Assembly: GCA_948472945.1 (NCBI GenBank) | Contig: CAOKVX010000006.1 | Coordinates: 62,001-126,000 of the forward strand | Source of the DNA: an uncultured Clostridia bacterium | Lineage (GTDB): Bacteria; Bacillota; Clostridia; Lachnospirales; Lachnospiraceae | Length of the DNA: 64,000 nt | Direction: 5' to 3' | Part shown: piece after piece, positions 52,854 through 61,328 of the stretch | How positions within the stretch are numbered: the first letter of the stretch is position 1 | Layout: each line of letters opens with the position of its first letter | Made by a program: the position numbers and the translations under genes | Notes under the pieces: generated by a model | The model's input: only the letters and a program-made list of their open reading frames with translations | Told to the model about the DNA's origin: nothing | Database searches by the model: none

Positions 52854-52965
52854 TATTCAATCACATCCATAAATTATATTTATTATTTTGATAATAATTA
52901 TAAATTAGACACAATACAATTTCAAGAGTATATTGATATTAAACAAAAACAAGGGGGAATTTAAA

Positions 52966-53265
52966 ATGACAGAAATACTTGAGGCCTCAATGCTTATATG
53001 CTTTGGATTATCATGGCCAATAAATCTTATGAAGAACGTGAGGGCAAAGACGGCAAAGACGATGAGCCTGCAGTTTATACTGCTTATAATATTCGGCTAC
53101 GTCGCAGGTATAGGAGCAAAAATATACTCACATAACATTAATTATGTATTAATCGTATATCTTCTTAATCTCGCAATCGTTTGTGCAAACCTTATTGTAT
53201 ATTTTGTAAACAAAAAGCATGACGAGGACAAAAAAGAAGATGAGCTGAATTACGCCGCACATTAA
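52966..53265 (+). CDS. PQ-loop (SemiSWEET-like) membrane protein
   Basis: This ~99-residue protein has three transmembrane helices and a Trp-Pro-Ile-Asn-Leu-Met-Lys-Asn-Val-Arg-Ala-Lys-Thr-Ala-Lys-Thr segment after the first, matching the PQ-loop pattern of SemiSWEET-type half-transporters that dimerise to carry sugars or other small solutes. The C-terminus is charged (Lys-Lys-His-Asp-Glu-Asp-Lys-Lys-Glu). ATG 52,966 follows AGGGGG. It is divergent from the LysR gene, which may control it. The substrate is unknown. Confidence 0.7.
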   Translation: MTEILEASMLICFGLSWPINLMKNVRAKTAKTMSLQFILLIIFGYVAGIGAKIYSHNINYVLIVYLLNLAIVCANLIVYFVNKKHDEDKKEDELNYAAH

Positions 53266-53342
53266 ACATTTGTACAAATCATTTACTATAAAATTGTAAA
53301 ATTATTTAATTATATTTTTGAATAAAAGAGGGAGTGACAGAT

Positions 53343-53945
53343 ATGTTAAAATTTAGAGAACTTAACTGTAAAAGTAAAAATGGAAACATAGTATTTTTTG
53401 GAGCTGATTTCTTCTCAGCATTTCCTGTGTCAGAGCTGGCTAAAATGTACGGTCTTGATGAGGAGATATATAACCGAAGTATAGATAAATTAACTATTGA
53501 GCAGGTACAATCGTATCTCAACCTTTGCGTGCTAGATTTCATGCCCGGAAAAGTATTCATTAACATCGGCGATGAGGATATCAAAAAAAGCGGCTTTAAT
53601 ATGGATAACTTTATCTCAAAATATGAATGGATGCTGTATACAATACACACAAAAGCAAAGGCGTCAATCTACATTTTACCTGTAATGTCATCCTCTCCGG
53701 CCGCCGCAATGCTCAACAAAGCTCTTGAAGAACTTGCAGCAAAATACGGATGCCGCTATATAGATACAATCCCTGCGCTTTCATCGGAGAGACCTATGCT
53801 GCGCGCATTTGAACTGCTCAAAGCTTACCTGCGCACCCATCCGATTAATTTTGCCGACGCTATGGAGACCGGCAACAACACCTACTTTACGAATAACAGC
53901 GGGATGTCAAACCCAACTCTGGCAGGCAGCCATGCGCTGTCCTGA
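53343..53945 (+). CDS. degenerate SGNH-hydrolase-like protein
   Basis: This ~200-residue protein has the layout of an SGNH/GDSL fold: a first strand ending Phe-Phe-Gly-Ala-Asp-Phe where Gly-Asp-Ser is expected, a block with Tyr-Asn-Arg-Ser (block II-like), Ile-Asn-Ile-Gly-Asp-Glu-Asp (block III-like) and Ile-Leu-Pro-Val-Met. The nucleophilic serine and the Asp-x-x-His of block V are not evident, so it may be inactive or a distant relative. GGGAG lies 8 bases before ATG 53,343. It is not in an operon with a recognisable partner. Confidence 0.55.
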   Translation: MLKFRELNCKSKNGNIVFFGADFFSAFPVSELAKMYGLDEEIYNRSIDKLTIEQVQSYLNLCVLDFMPGKVFINIGDEDIKKSGFNMDNFISKYEWMLYTIHTKAKASIYILPVMSSSPAAAMLNKALEELAAKYGCRYIDTIPALSSERPMLRAFELLKAYLRTHPINFADAMETGNNTYFTNNSGMSNPTLAGSHALS

Positions 53946-53969
53946 CGCCTTGGACCAGCCCACATATAG

Positions 53970-54065
53970 TTTTGTCATATAGGGGACAATGTTTCCAATA
54001 TGACAAAATGATACCGGGAGATTGCATATTCAATTGATGCTTTACATTCCGCAATCCCGGTATCA
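53970..54065. terminator. two stacked hairpins between convergent genes
   Basis: TTTTGTCATAT (53,970-53,980) pairs perfectly with ATATGACAAAA (53,998-54,008). Directly after it, GATACCGGGAGATTGC-type sequence (from 54,009) pairs with GCAATCCCGGTATC (ending ~54,064) with a small bulge. The second hairpin is followed by a T-rich stretch. The pair may terminate both the SGNH-like gene and, in reverse, the transporter transcript. Confidence 0.6.
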
Positions 54066-54190
54066 CTTTATACAATTATTATTTACAATATTTTTTACAA
54101 TCCAATTACCTGAGTTATATATATCCGCCGCGTAATTATTTTAATATTATTACCTGCAATCATTGCTTTCACGACAGCGAACCCTTAATG

Positions 54191-55408
54191 CTAACAGAAC
54201 AATATAATTATCTGTGAAGCCAGCACGATTGCAACAAGTGCAATCGGGTATGTTGCAGCGTAAGCCGTAGCTACTTCCTCAGTGCCTGCAGTATTGATTA
54301 GGGTACCAAGGGCAGGCGTGCTCGTCATACCTCCCGTAAGGGAACCGAGGTTGTTGAGAAGCGGCAGTTTAAGTACGTATCTTGCCACAAAATATCCCGC
54401 AATCATAGGTACAACAGTCATAATAATGCCATAAACAAAGTAAATTGCCTCAAAGTATTCAACAAACTTTGCGCCTCCGGCTACACCGGCGCCGATAAGG
54501 AAAAGCATAAGTCCCAATTCACGCAGTATTTTCAATGTTGACGTCTTAGGAACGATATTTATTCTTCCAAAATTTCCGAAATGTCCAAATATCAGTGATA
54601 CGAGGAGGCAGCCTCCCGTAGTTGTGAGTGAAAAGTTTTTGTAGTTAAATGCACCAACTAAAACTCCGATAATGGCGGCAAGTGAAAATACCATGAATCC
54701 AAACTCATCTATGTCAATAAGTTTAACTAATTTCCTGTTTTTATTCTCAGAAGATTCACCCGATATCTTCTTAATCTCTTCCGTCATATCTGCCTTAAGC
54801 ACCTTAGGTATAATCTGCACGAAAAGCACAACGCCGACAACTCCGAACAGATATGAAATTCCATGCCCAACTGAAACAAGGTCCTCAAGCGCTTCTCCTA
54901 CCGCGGCCTTTGATGCCGAGAAAGCAGGCGTACTCGTAAGCGAGCCCGACAAAAGTCCTACCAGCATGGCCCTGAATTCTTCATGGTTAAGTGATGAGAA
55001 TTTACCGCCGATAAGGATACATGCTATACACGATAATGTCGCAGACACAATAACAACAAGTCCCAAAAGTACATATGACTTCAGATTCTTTTTCAGATTA
55101 CCAAAAAAATTTGGTCCCGCAATGAAACCAACCGACGTAACGAAAAATATTAATCCGACATTTTCTACGATTTTCAGCGCCTCTCCGGAAAAGGAGACTT
55201 CCGTTCCCTTTGCAATGAGCTGCGCCGAGAGCGCGTCATTGAAAAAGCATCCGTACAGCAGCGCAACTATAAATACTCCGGCTGTTCCGAGATTAACTCC
55301 CTTAATCGTAATCTTTCCAAGTGCATATCCCACCGCCGCAATAAGAAATACCGAAAACGACAGGAATGTTACAGCCTTAACTGATAATAATCCACCTAAT
55401 AATGACAT
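54191..55408 (-). CDS. AAEx-family membrane transporter (succinate/aspartate exchanger type)
   Basis: This 405-residue integral membrane protein has about ten to twelve transmembrane helices in two related halves, each carrying a Gly-Ser-Leu-Thr-Ser/Gly-Gly-Met-Thr-Ser and Thr-Pro-Ala-Phe/Leu-Gly motif (near residues 155-165 and 370-378), the duplicated pattern of the aspartate-alanine exchanger family. The cytosolic TrkA-C domain between the halves in AspT is missing. Relatives in this family include the SucE-type succinate exporter of corynebacteria. Next to a fumarase and fumarate reductase, export of succinate or exchange of C4 acids is a reasonable inference. GGAG lies ahead of the ATG. 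Confidence 0.72.
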   Translation of the reverse strand: MSLLGGLLSVKAVTFLSFSVFLIAAVGYALGKITIKGVNLGTAGVFIVALLYGCFFNDALSAQLIAKGTEVSFSGEALKIVENVGLIFFVTSVGFIAGPNFFGNLKKNLKSYVLLGLVVIVSATLSCIACILIGGKFSSLNHEEFRAMLVGLLSGSLTSTPAFSASKAAVGEALEDLVSVGHGISYLFGVVGVVLFVQIIPKVLKADMTEEIKKISGESSENKNRKLVKLIDIDEFGFMVFSLAAIIGVLVGAFNYKNFSLTTTGGCLLVSLIFGHFGNFGRINIVPKTSTLKILRELGLMLFLIGAGVAGGAKFVEYFEAIYFVYGIIMTVVPMIAGYFVARYVLKLPLLNNLGSLTGGMTSTPALGTLINTAGTEEVATAYAATYPIALVAIVLASQIIILFC

Positions 55409-55763
55409 ATTTTCAACTCCTATTATAAAAAACCTTTTAGTTTAATACTACAGACAATATAATACATATCAAAAACTATATGATATGATATGAAAGTCCT
55501 ATGCTCCAACAACAAAAACTTTTGACAGGATATATATGTTATATAAAGTTTACATGCAGTAAATAACAGTAAATATATAGTAAACAATTATTTAATTCAT
55601 AAGAGACACTATACAAACATTCCGGTACTTAACGGATATCACAAAATAAAGTGATTCCACAATATAATGCCAAAAGCCGTAAAAATGTATAAGCCTCATA
55701 TTGTGGAAATTCACTGTTTTTGCGACAGACCTTTATACCGTCTTTATACCGTTACTTTATCCC
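55409..55763 (-). terminator. terminator and promoter region between fumarase and the transporter
   Basis: On the minus strand, after the fumarase beta gene, an imperfect 16-bp stem (AGTGATTCCACAATAT 55,650-55,665 with ATATTGTGGAAATTCACT 55,698-55,715, one bulge) is followed by TTTATTTTG, a plausible rho-independent terminator. The remaining sequence is A+T-rich and should contain the transporter promoter. No gene was recognised. Confidence 0.6.
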
Positions 55764-56321
55764 TTACTTATGTTCCTTAAGATAAGCCTTGCGGCCATCC
55801 TCGTAAAGGTTATTTCCCTCACTGTCAATTATAACGACAAGCGGCATATCCTCTACGTAAAGCTTACGCAGAGCCTCAGCCCCAAGATCCTCAAATGCAA
55901 TAAGCTCACATTTTTTTATACATTTTGCAAGAAGTGCGCCTGCACCTCCGATTGCTCCAAAATATACTCCGCTGTACTTTTTCATTGCGTCAACCACTTC
56001 CGGCAGACGCGCGCCTTTTCCAATCATTCCGCGTGCGCCCACGGACATCATTGTCGGAGCGTATGCGTCCATTCGGCCGCTCGTTGTAGGACCCGCGGAG
56101 CCGATTACCTGACCTGGTTTAGCAGGTGTTGGTCCGACATAATATATAGTTGCATCCTTAGGGTCAAACGGAATGTCCTCTCCCTTTTCAAGAGACTCGC
56201 ACATCCTCTTGTGGCCTGCATCCCTTGATGTATAAATGGTTCCCGTAAGCAGTACGCTGTCGCCTGCGTGAAGAGACTTTGCAATCTCCTCTGTAAGTGG
56301 TAATGTAATCTTCCTTGCCAT
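55764..56321 (-). CDS. fumB: fumarate hydratase, beta (C-terminal) subunit, class I
   Basis: This 185-residue protein is the small subunit of the oxygen-sensitive [4Fe-4S] fumarase/tartrate dehydratase family, which hydrates fumarate to malate and back. Motifs include Gly-Pro-Thr-Pro-Ala, Gly-Ser-Ala-Gly-Pro-Thr-Thr-Ser-Gly-Arg-Met-Asp and Lys-Gly-Ala-Arg-Leu-Pro with Val-Tyr-Phe-Gly-Ala-Ile-Gly-Gly-Ala-Gly-Ala-Leu. The alpha subunit gene ends at 56,322, immediately upstream. The symbol is used loosely for the family; the same proteins are also named TtdB. Confidence 0.92.
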   Translation of the reverse strand: MARKITLPLTEEIAKSLHAGDSVLLTGTIYTSRDAGHKRMCESLEKGEDIPFDPKDATIYYVGPTPAKPGQVIGSAGPTTSGRMDAYAPTMMSVGARGMIGKGARLPEVVDAMKKYSGVYFGAIGGAGALLAKCIKKCELIAFEDLGAEALRKLYVEDMPLVVIIDSEGNNLYEDGRKAYLKEHK

Positions 56322-57173
56322 TTATATCACCTCCGTCTTATGGCGCGTAACATGACAGTTAATATTAATTGCACAAGGCATTCCTGCAATATGCGTAGGC
56401 AGCGTCTCAATATTAAGTCCGATTGCCGTAGTCTTTCCGCCAAATCCCTGAGGTCCGATTCCAAGCTCATTAATCTTTTCGAGCATCTCAGTCTCAAGGT
56501 CAGCATAAAACGGGTCTGAATTTGAAGTGTCAAGCGGCCTCATAAGCGCTTTCTTCGCAAGAAGCGCAGCCTTGTCGAATGTTCCTCCGATTCCGACACC
56601 GACAACCATAGGCGGGCACGGATTAGGACCTGCCGTCTCAACTGTCTCAATTATGAAATCCTTTATTCCCTGAAGTCCGTGCGAAGGTTTGAACATGCGT
56701 ATCGCACTCATATTCTCACTTCCAAATCCCTTTGGTCCTACGGTAACCTTAACGCTCTCGCCCGGAACTATCTCCGTGTATATCATTGCAGGGGTGTTAT
56801 CCCCGGTATTTCCACGCCTGACAGGGTCTTTTACGACTGATTTTCTAAGGTATCCCTTATCATATCCGCGCCGAACTCCCTCGTTTATCGCTTCGCTCAA
56901 GTCCCCGCCCGTAAAATGTACGTCCTGTCCAATCTCAAGGAATACGCACGCCATACCTGTATCCTGACATATAGGTACGTTTTCCCTGTCTGCAATCTCG
57001 AAATTCTCAATAATGTTATCGAGTACGCCCTTTGCAATCTCTCCGTCCTCGCATGCACGGCAGTCCTTTATTGCACACTTTACATCCTCCGGAAGATGCT
57101 CATTTGCTTCTATGCAGAGTTTTTCAACCACATCAGTAATTTTGCTTACCTCTATCTCACGCACCAACTTCAC
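56322..57173 (-). CDS. fumA: fumarate hydratase, alpha (N-terminal) subunit, class I
   Basis: This 283-residue protein carries the catalytic half of the class I [4Fe-4S] fumarase. Visible landmarks are Pro-Ile-Cys-Gln-Asp-Thr-Gly-Met-Ala (a cluster Cys), Gly-Asn-Thr-Gly-Asp-Asn-Thr-Pro-Ala, Gly-Ser-Glu-Asn, [14 protein letters not shown] and the C-terminal Cys-His-Val-Thr-Arg-His. It adjoins the beta subunit with no gap and lies downstream of the fumarate reductase genes, across a 786-bp gap with repeats, so it probably supplies or draws fumarate for that enzyme. Confidence 0.92.
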   Translation of the reverse strand: MKLVREIEVSKITDVVEKLCIEANEHLPEDVKCAIKDCRACEDGEIAKGVLDNIIENFEIADRENVPICQDTGMACVFLEIGQDVHFTGGDLSEAINEGVRRGYDKGYLRKSVVKDPVRRGNTGDNTPAMIYTEIVPGESVKVTVGPKGFGSENMSAIRMFKPSHGLQGIKDFIIETVETAGPNPCPPMVVGVGIGGTFDKAALLAKKALMRPLDTSNSDPFYADLETEMLEKINELGIGPQGFGGKTTAIGLNIETLPTHIAGMPCAININCHVTRHKTEVI

Positions 57174-57959
57174 TCTCCTTTACTTCATACTATTTATAAT
57201 AAGCAATTGCGAAACTATATTTTGCCTATTTACTTTTAAGTAATTGTTAAACTATGTTTTTGCCTATTTACGTTGTACAATATAGACAAATCAACGCAGG
57301 CACGCTTGCGCTGATTGTCGCTCGCAGCGGTGCTAAGCTCGAAAAAACCTCGCTAAGCGCCGGCGGCTCCAAAACACCTGCTTATGATATTATCTATATT
57401 GCGCAACTGTATTTTGGAAATAATGAATTTCGCTATCACCTAATACTTGAAAATAATTTAAAATAACGTCATGAAATAAATCCACACATTAATATGTAAT
57501 ACACTTTCCGTGACATGCTTGTGTAAAACATCTGTTTACGCAATAAATGATTCCGGACCTCCAAACATAAAATACAAAATCCGGACTGATATAAAAATTT
57601 CAGTACACCCGGCACACAGCCAAATACCCCGCAGCAGAGCTACGAGGTATGCCCCGGCTTTTTTATTAAAACCATTATTCACGGGAATAAATGTAACCAG
57701 ATATACTAACCATCTGATATATTATATATACGTAACGTGCCCGTATACTTCTTATATAACACCTATATAATACTGCTGTATTCTACTGCCTCCGGCAGCT
57801 CTCTGTATCCATGCAGGGATATTTGCAGACATCGGTATTTAGGCGGCGTACTATGCCGCCTTATGTACCGCTATGTCTGCAACTAAAGCGCAAGCGGTCC
57901 CGGAATGGATATAGAAAGCGCTGGAGGCAATTGCAGTAATATCTATTTCCTATTGCCTA
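57174..57959. repeat. large intergenic region with repeats and a nested palindrome between frdA and the fumarase genes
   Basis: This 786-bp gap holds several non-coding structures. A ~29-bp direct repeat (AAACTAT-TTTTGCCTATTTAC core) occurs twice around 57,203-57,270. A GC-rich block of short inverted repeats spans ~57,290-57,375. ATACCCCGCAGC and GCTACGAGGTAT form a hairpin near 57,626-57,652, followed by a TTTTTT run. The strongest element is 57,784-57,938, where long arms around GGCGGC-GTACTAT-GCCGCC fold back almost completely. No gene was recognised; the short open frames have no ribosome sites. Confidence 0.6.
57784..57938. repeat. nested inverted-repeat element (MITE-like) downstream of frdA
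   Basis: TACTGC pairs with GCAGTA at the ends, and inner arms pair as GTATCCAT with ATGGATAT, TTGCAGACAT with ATGTCTGCAA and GGCGGC with GCCGCC, giving a ~155-bp cruciform or one long imperfect hairpin. It is directly after the frdA stop codon on the minus strand and could terminate or stabilise the mRNA, or be a non-autonomous mobile repeat. Confidence 0.65.
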
Positions 57960-59561
57960 TTATCTCTCGTGGCGTGCATACTTTGGCAGAAGAAGCGGTG
58001 AAACTTCACCTGTCTCTATGCCGGCTTCCTTGAGCTCCTCGGCATATTTCTCAATATGGCCGATAGTCATATTTCCAAGCTCAACATTTTTAGCCTTTTC
58101 GGCAGCGGCCTTTCCGGCGTTACGTCCGAACACGATGATGTCTAACAGTGAGTTACCCATCAGACGGTTTCTTCCGTGAATTCCTCCGACTGCTTCTCCG
58201 GCAACCAAAAGATTGTCAATAGCTTTAGTGAATCCCTCTCCACCAATCTCAAGTCCGCCATTCTGATAATGGAGTGTCGGATATATGAGAATAGGAAGCT
58301 TTCTCATATCTATTCCATAGTTCATGTACATGCGGAGCATAGCAGGGATTCTCTTTTCAATTGTTCCCTCTCCCCCGATTCTCTCAATCATCGGCGTATC
58401 TAACCATACGCCGCTTCCAAGGGGAGTGTCAACACCTTTCTTTCTGTCCGAACACTCGCGAATAATTGATGCAGCAGATACGTCACGCGTCTCAAGCGGA
58501 TGCATAAACGCCTCGCCTTCCTTATTTACAAGCATTGCTCCAAGTGAACGAACTTTCTCGGTAACGAGCGCGCCAAATATCTGCGACGGATAAGCAACAC
58601 CTGTCGGATGATACTGGATTGTATCCTGATAGAGAAGCGGAGCTCCCGCACGATATCCAAGAACAAGTCCGTCTGCCGTTGCACCGTAGTGGTTGGATGT
58701 AGGGAATCCCTGATAGTGCATACGTCCCGCACCGCCCGTAGCAATAATTACGGTCTTTGCTTTTGCCACCATATAATCGTCAGTTTCCATATTGAGGAGA
58801 ACTGCTCCGGCAACCTGACCTTTATCGTCCTTAATCAGCTCGACAGCCGAAGTGAATTCCACAACCGGAATCTGACGGTTAATTACCTCATCCCTGAGAG
58901 TACGCATAATCTCTGCTCCGGAATAGTCCTTGCAGGCATGCATTCTTTTTCTTGATGTTCCGCCTCCATGCGTTGTAACCATTCTTCCGTCGCTGTCCTT
59001 GTCAAACATTACTCCAAGCTCGTTGAGCCATTTTATTGCGTCCGGCGCCTCCATTACAAGCCTTCGGAGGAGCTCCGGTCTTGCCGCAAAATGTCCGCCG
59101 CCAAAAGCGTCAAGATAATGCTGTACAGGCGAATCATTCTCCTTGTCGGCAGCCTGAATTCCACCTTCCGCCATCATTGTATTAGCATCGCCGATACGAA
59201 GCTTCGTAACTATCATTACGTCGGCTCCGGCTTCATGGGCCTCGATTGCAGCTGAAGAACCGGCTCCGCCGCCTCCGATTACGAGAACGTCCACATCATA
59301 GTCAACCTTAGACAAATCAACCTTATCTTTCAAAAGACGGCTATTTGAGTGTAACAGGCTAACCAGCTCCGCAGGCGCTTTCTCACCTTTATTTGCGCCA
59401 ATTTTTATTTCTTCAAAAGCATTTTCTTTATAATCCGGGTGATAAGCCTTGAGAAGTTCATCTTTTTCTTCTGCCGTCATACGACGCGGTTCCATGCCCA
59501 TACGTTCGTCACGTGTAGCTTCCACCTTCTTTACGGATTCCATCATTTCTGGTGTAAACAT
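57960..59561 (-). CDS. frdA: fumarate reductase/succinate dehydrogenase flavoprotein subunit
   Basis: This 533-residue flavoprotein should interconvert fumarate and succinate. The FAD-binding part shows Val-Leu-Val-Ile-Gly-Gly-Gly-Gly-Ala-Gly-Ser-Ser (~95) and Met-Met-Ala-Glu-Gly-Gly-Ile-Gln-Ala. The active-site region has Gln-Tyr-His-Pro-Thr-Gly and Gly-Leu-Glu-Ile-Gly-Gly-Glu-Gly, with Gly-Glu-Ala-Val-Gly-Gly-Ile-His-Gly and Asn-Ser-Leu-Leu-Asp near the C-terminus. The first ~85 residues are an additional acidic helical extension. It follows the iron-sulfur subunit with a 14-bp gap. No membrane-anchor gene is present, suggesting a soluble complex that gets electrons from the NADH-linked proteins upstream. 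Confidence 0.9.
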   Translation of the reverse strand: MFTPEMMESVKKVEATRDERMGMEPRRMTAEEKDELLKAYHPDYKENAFEEIKIGANKGEKAPAELVSLLHSNSRLLKDKVDLSKVDYDVDVLVIGGGGAGSSAAIEAHEAGADVMIVTKLRIGDANTMMAEGGIQAADKENDSPVQHYLDAFGGGHFAARPELLRRLVMEAPDAIKWLNELGVMFDKDSDGRMVTTHGGGTSRKRMHACKDYSGAEIMRTLRDEVINRQIPVVEFTSAVELIKDDKGQVAGAVLLNMETDDYMVAKAKTVIIATGGAGRMHYQGFPTSNHYGATADGLVLGYRAGAPLLYQDTIQYHPTGVAYPSQIFGALVTEKVRSLGAMLVNKEGEAFMHPLETRDVSAASIIRECSDRKKGVDTPLGSGVWLDTPMIERIGGEGTIEKRIPAMLRMYMNYGIDMRKLPILIYPTLHYQNGGLEIGGEGFTKAIDNLLVAGEAVGGIHGRNRLMGNSLLDIIVFGRNAGKAAAEKAKNVELGNMTIGHIEKYAEELKEAGIETGEVSPLLLPKYARHER

Positions 59562-59575
59562 GCTTATCCCCCTCC

Positions 59576-60250
59576 TTATTTCTCAATCTCTCTTGTATTG
59601 TAAAGTTCCTGCATTTCCGTTATAGGCTTCTGCATAATCTGCTCGATTAGCGAATCATACTCACCCTTATTAATCTCTTCAACACGATTTATGAGATGCT
59701 CGGTCTCAGGCGCAATATATTTACCTGTTAGACGCCTTGCAAGCAGTCCGACCATAGGGTGGGATATTCCCGCCGGGCATCTTGTAGAGCAGCATCCGCA
59801 GCTTACGCAGTCAAACGATTCCTCTGCACATTTCTCAAAATCACCTCTCTGTGCGTACGCAATGTACTGCATTACATTAAGGTCCTGAGTACATGCATTT
59901 GTACATGCGTTACATCCAATGCAGCTATATATTTCAGGATAAAGCTCCATCATTATCTGCTGGTTCGGACGAATCTCATTTATATCGTATGTTCTCTTGT
60001 CAGTCGGGAAGAACGGAATGCTGGCTACATACATGCCCTCCTGAACCTGTGTTTGACATGCAAGGCATGTCTTAAGCTCATTATCACCCTTAATCCTGTA
60101 GATTGTAGCGCATGCTCCACAGAAACCGTGACGGCAGCCGCAACCCCTTTTAAGAGTATAACCTGCATATTCCATGGCAGCCATTATTGTGAGGTCTGCA
60201 GGTACTGAGTATTTCTTACCAAAAAAATATACATTTACCATATTTTCCAT
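59576..60250 (-). CDS. frdB: fumarate reductase iron-sulfur subunit
   Basis: This ~224-residue protein is FrdB-like. The N-terminal ~100 residues are a plant-type [2Fe-2S] ferredoxin domain with Arg-Gly-Cys-Gly-Cys-Arg-x-Gly-Phe-Cys-Gly-Ala-Cys and a later Thr-Cys-Leu-Ala-Cys. The C-terminal half has two 4Fe-4S cysteine sets: Cys-Ile-Gly-Cys-Asn-Ala-Cys-Thr-Asn-Ala-Cys and Cys-Val-Ser-Cys-Gly-Cys-Cys-Ser-Thr-Arg-Cys-Pro. It lacks the CCG domains of TfrB-type subunits. The ATG at 60,250 is preferred over 60,262 on spacing to AAAGGA. It is the first gene after the FAD/NAD protein; the two are separated by a hairpin-rich repeat. Confidence 0.88.
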   Translation of the reverse strand: MENMVNVYFFGKKYSVPADLTIMAAMEYAGYTLKRGCGCRHGFCGACATIYRIKGDNELKTCLACQTQVQEGMYVASIPFFPTDKRTYDINEIRPNQQIMMELYPEIYSCIGCNACTNACTQDLNVMQYIAYAQRGDFEKCAEESFDCVSCGCCSTRCPAGISHPMVGLLARRLTGKYIAPETEHLINRVEEINKGEYDSLIEQIMQKPITEMQELYNTREIEK

Positions 60251-60282
60251 GTTAAGTACCATATCCTTTCCATTAGTATTTC

Positions 60283-60471
60283 ATCTGTGCGGTTGCCATA
60301 AATGACCTGTCTTCATTCCATTTATGGCAACGCAGACCGGGCGTTGGATTAACAGCCCGTTCCCAAATGAGCAAAACGCGTACGCAAGAACACACGCAGG
60401 AGAGCGTAAGCGTGAGTTTTGCAAATGTGGAAATCAGGCCGGATATCCTCGGAACGTCCAACCGCACAGAT
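60283..60471. repeat. hairpin-rich repeat element between the FAD/NAD subunit gene and frdB
   Basis: The ends are an inverted repeat: ATCTGTGCGGTTG (60,283-60,295) and CAACCGCACAGAT (60,459-60,471). Inside, GTTGCCATAAATG (60,293-60,305) pairs with CATTTATGGCAAC (near 60,318-60,331), and AAAACGCGTACGC and GCGTAAGCGTGAGTTTT form an imperfect pair further on. Short open frames across it are spurious. It looks like a small non-autonomous mobile element or a processed RNA element inside the operon. Confidence 0.65.
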
Positions 60472-60473
60472 GG

Positions 60474-61328
60474 TTAGTATTCATTAGGAAGTTCGTCTAA
60501 TTCATCGCAACGGAATACCGGTCCGTCTTTACATACATATTTTGAGCCAACATTACAACGCCCGCACTTACCGATTCCACATTTCATCCTAAGCTCCAAC
60601 GTCGTGTACACCTGCTCTGTAGAAAATCCCAATTCCTTGAGACCTGCAAGTACGAATTTAATCATGATAGGCGGTCCGCAGAGAAGCGCTGTCTTATTAG
60701 TATCAAAACCAATTTCTTTTACGTAGTTAGGAACAAAACCAACATGTCCGTCCCATCCTTCCTGTTCACGGTCGATTGTGAGATATACGTTGACGTCCTT
60801 CGCTTTCATCCACACTTCCTGAATCTCTTTCAGCTGTACAAGGTCGTCCGCGGAACGCGAGCCGTAAACAATGTCAACCGTCCCATAATCATCCCTGTTG
60901 TCAAGAACATAGTTGATTACTGAACGAAGCGGTGCAAGTCCAATACCGCCGGCTATGAAAAGGAGGTCCTTTCCCTTTAGCTTATCTTCAACCGGAAAAT
61001 GATTTCCGTACGGGCCGCGGACAGTTATCTGGTCCCCAACTTCAAGACTGTGCAGATAGTCTGTCAGCATACCACATTTTTTTATACTGAATTCCTGATA
61101 TTCTTTGTTCGTAGGCGATGATGTTATAGAAAACATCCCCTCGCTGATACCCGGCGCGCATACCATCGCGCACTGTCCCGGCATATGCTCAAAAAGCTTG
61201 CCGCCCTCAGGCGCATTTACACGGAATGTCTTTACGTCAGGCGTCTCCTGTCGGATATCGGTAATAACTCCAACCTTTGGAATCAGGGTATCTGCATTAT
61301 AGTTCTCATGACAGGTACATTCACTCAT
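60474..61328 (-). CDS. FAD/NAD-binding iron-sulfur oxidoreductase (hydrogenase gamma/AsrB/FlxA-like)
   Basis: This 284-residue protein is an FNR-type flavoprotein that can pass electrons from NADH to iron-sulfur partners. A ferredoxin-reductase beta-barrel has Arg-x-x-x-Phe-Ser-Ile/Thr-Ser-Ser-Pro; the NAD-binding part has Phe-Ile-Ala-Gly-Gly-Ile-Gly-Leu-Ala-Pro-Leu-Arg and Leu-Cys-Gly-Pro-Pro-Ile. The C-terminus binds a [2Fe-2S] cluster: Cys-Gly-Ile-Gly-Lys-Cys-Gly-Arg-Cys, then Tyr-Val-Cys-Lys-Asp-Gly-Pro-Val-Phe, as in dihydroorotate dehydrogenase PyrK. It overlaps the next upstream gene by 4 bp (ATGA), so stoichiometric synthesis is likely. It is followed by the repeat element and frdB. 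Confidence 0.88.
   Translation of the reverse strand: MSECTCHENYNADTLIPKVGVITDIRQETPDVKTFRVNAPEGGKLFEHMPGQCAMVCAPGISEGMFSITSSPTNKEYQEFSIKKCGMLTDYLHSLEVGDQITVRGPYGNHFPVEDKLKGKDLLFIAGGIGLAPLRSVINYVLDNRDDYGTVDIVYGSRSADDLVQLKEIQEVWMKAKDVNVYLTIDREQEGWDGHVGFVPNYVKEIGFDTNKTALLCGPPIMIKFVLAGLKELGFSTEQVYTTLELRMKCGIGKCGRCNVGSKYVCKDGPVFRCDELDELPNEY

Noticed and set aside
60273-60467. 64-codon minus-strand open frame between the FAD/NAD gene and frdB
   Set aside because: It lies inside the inverted-repeat element and has no ribosome site or protein-like features.
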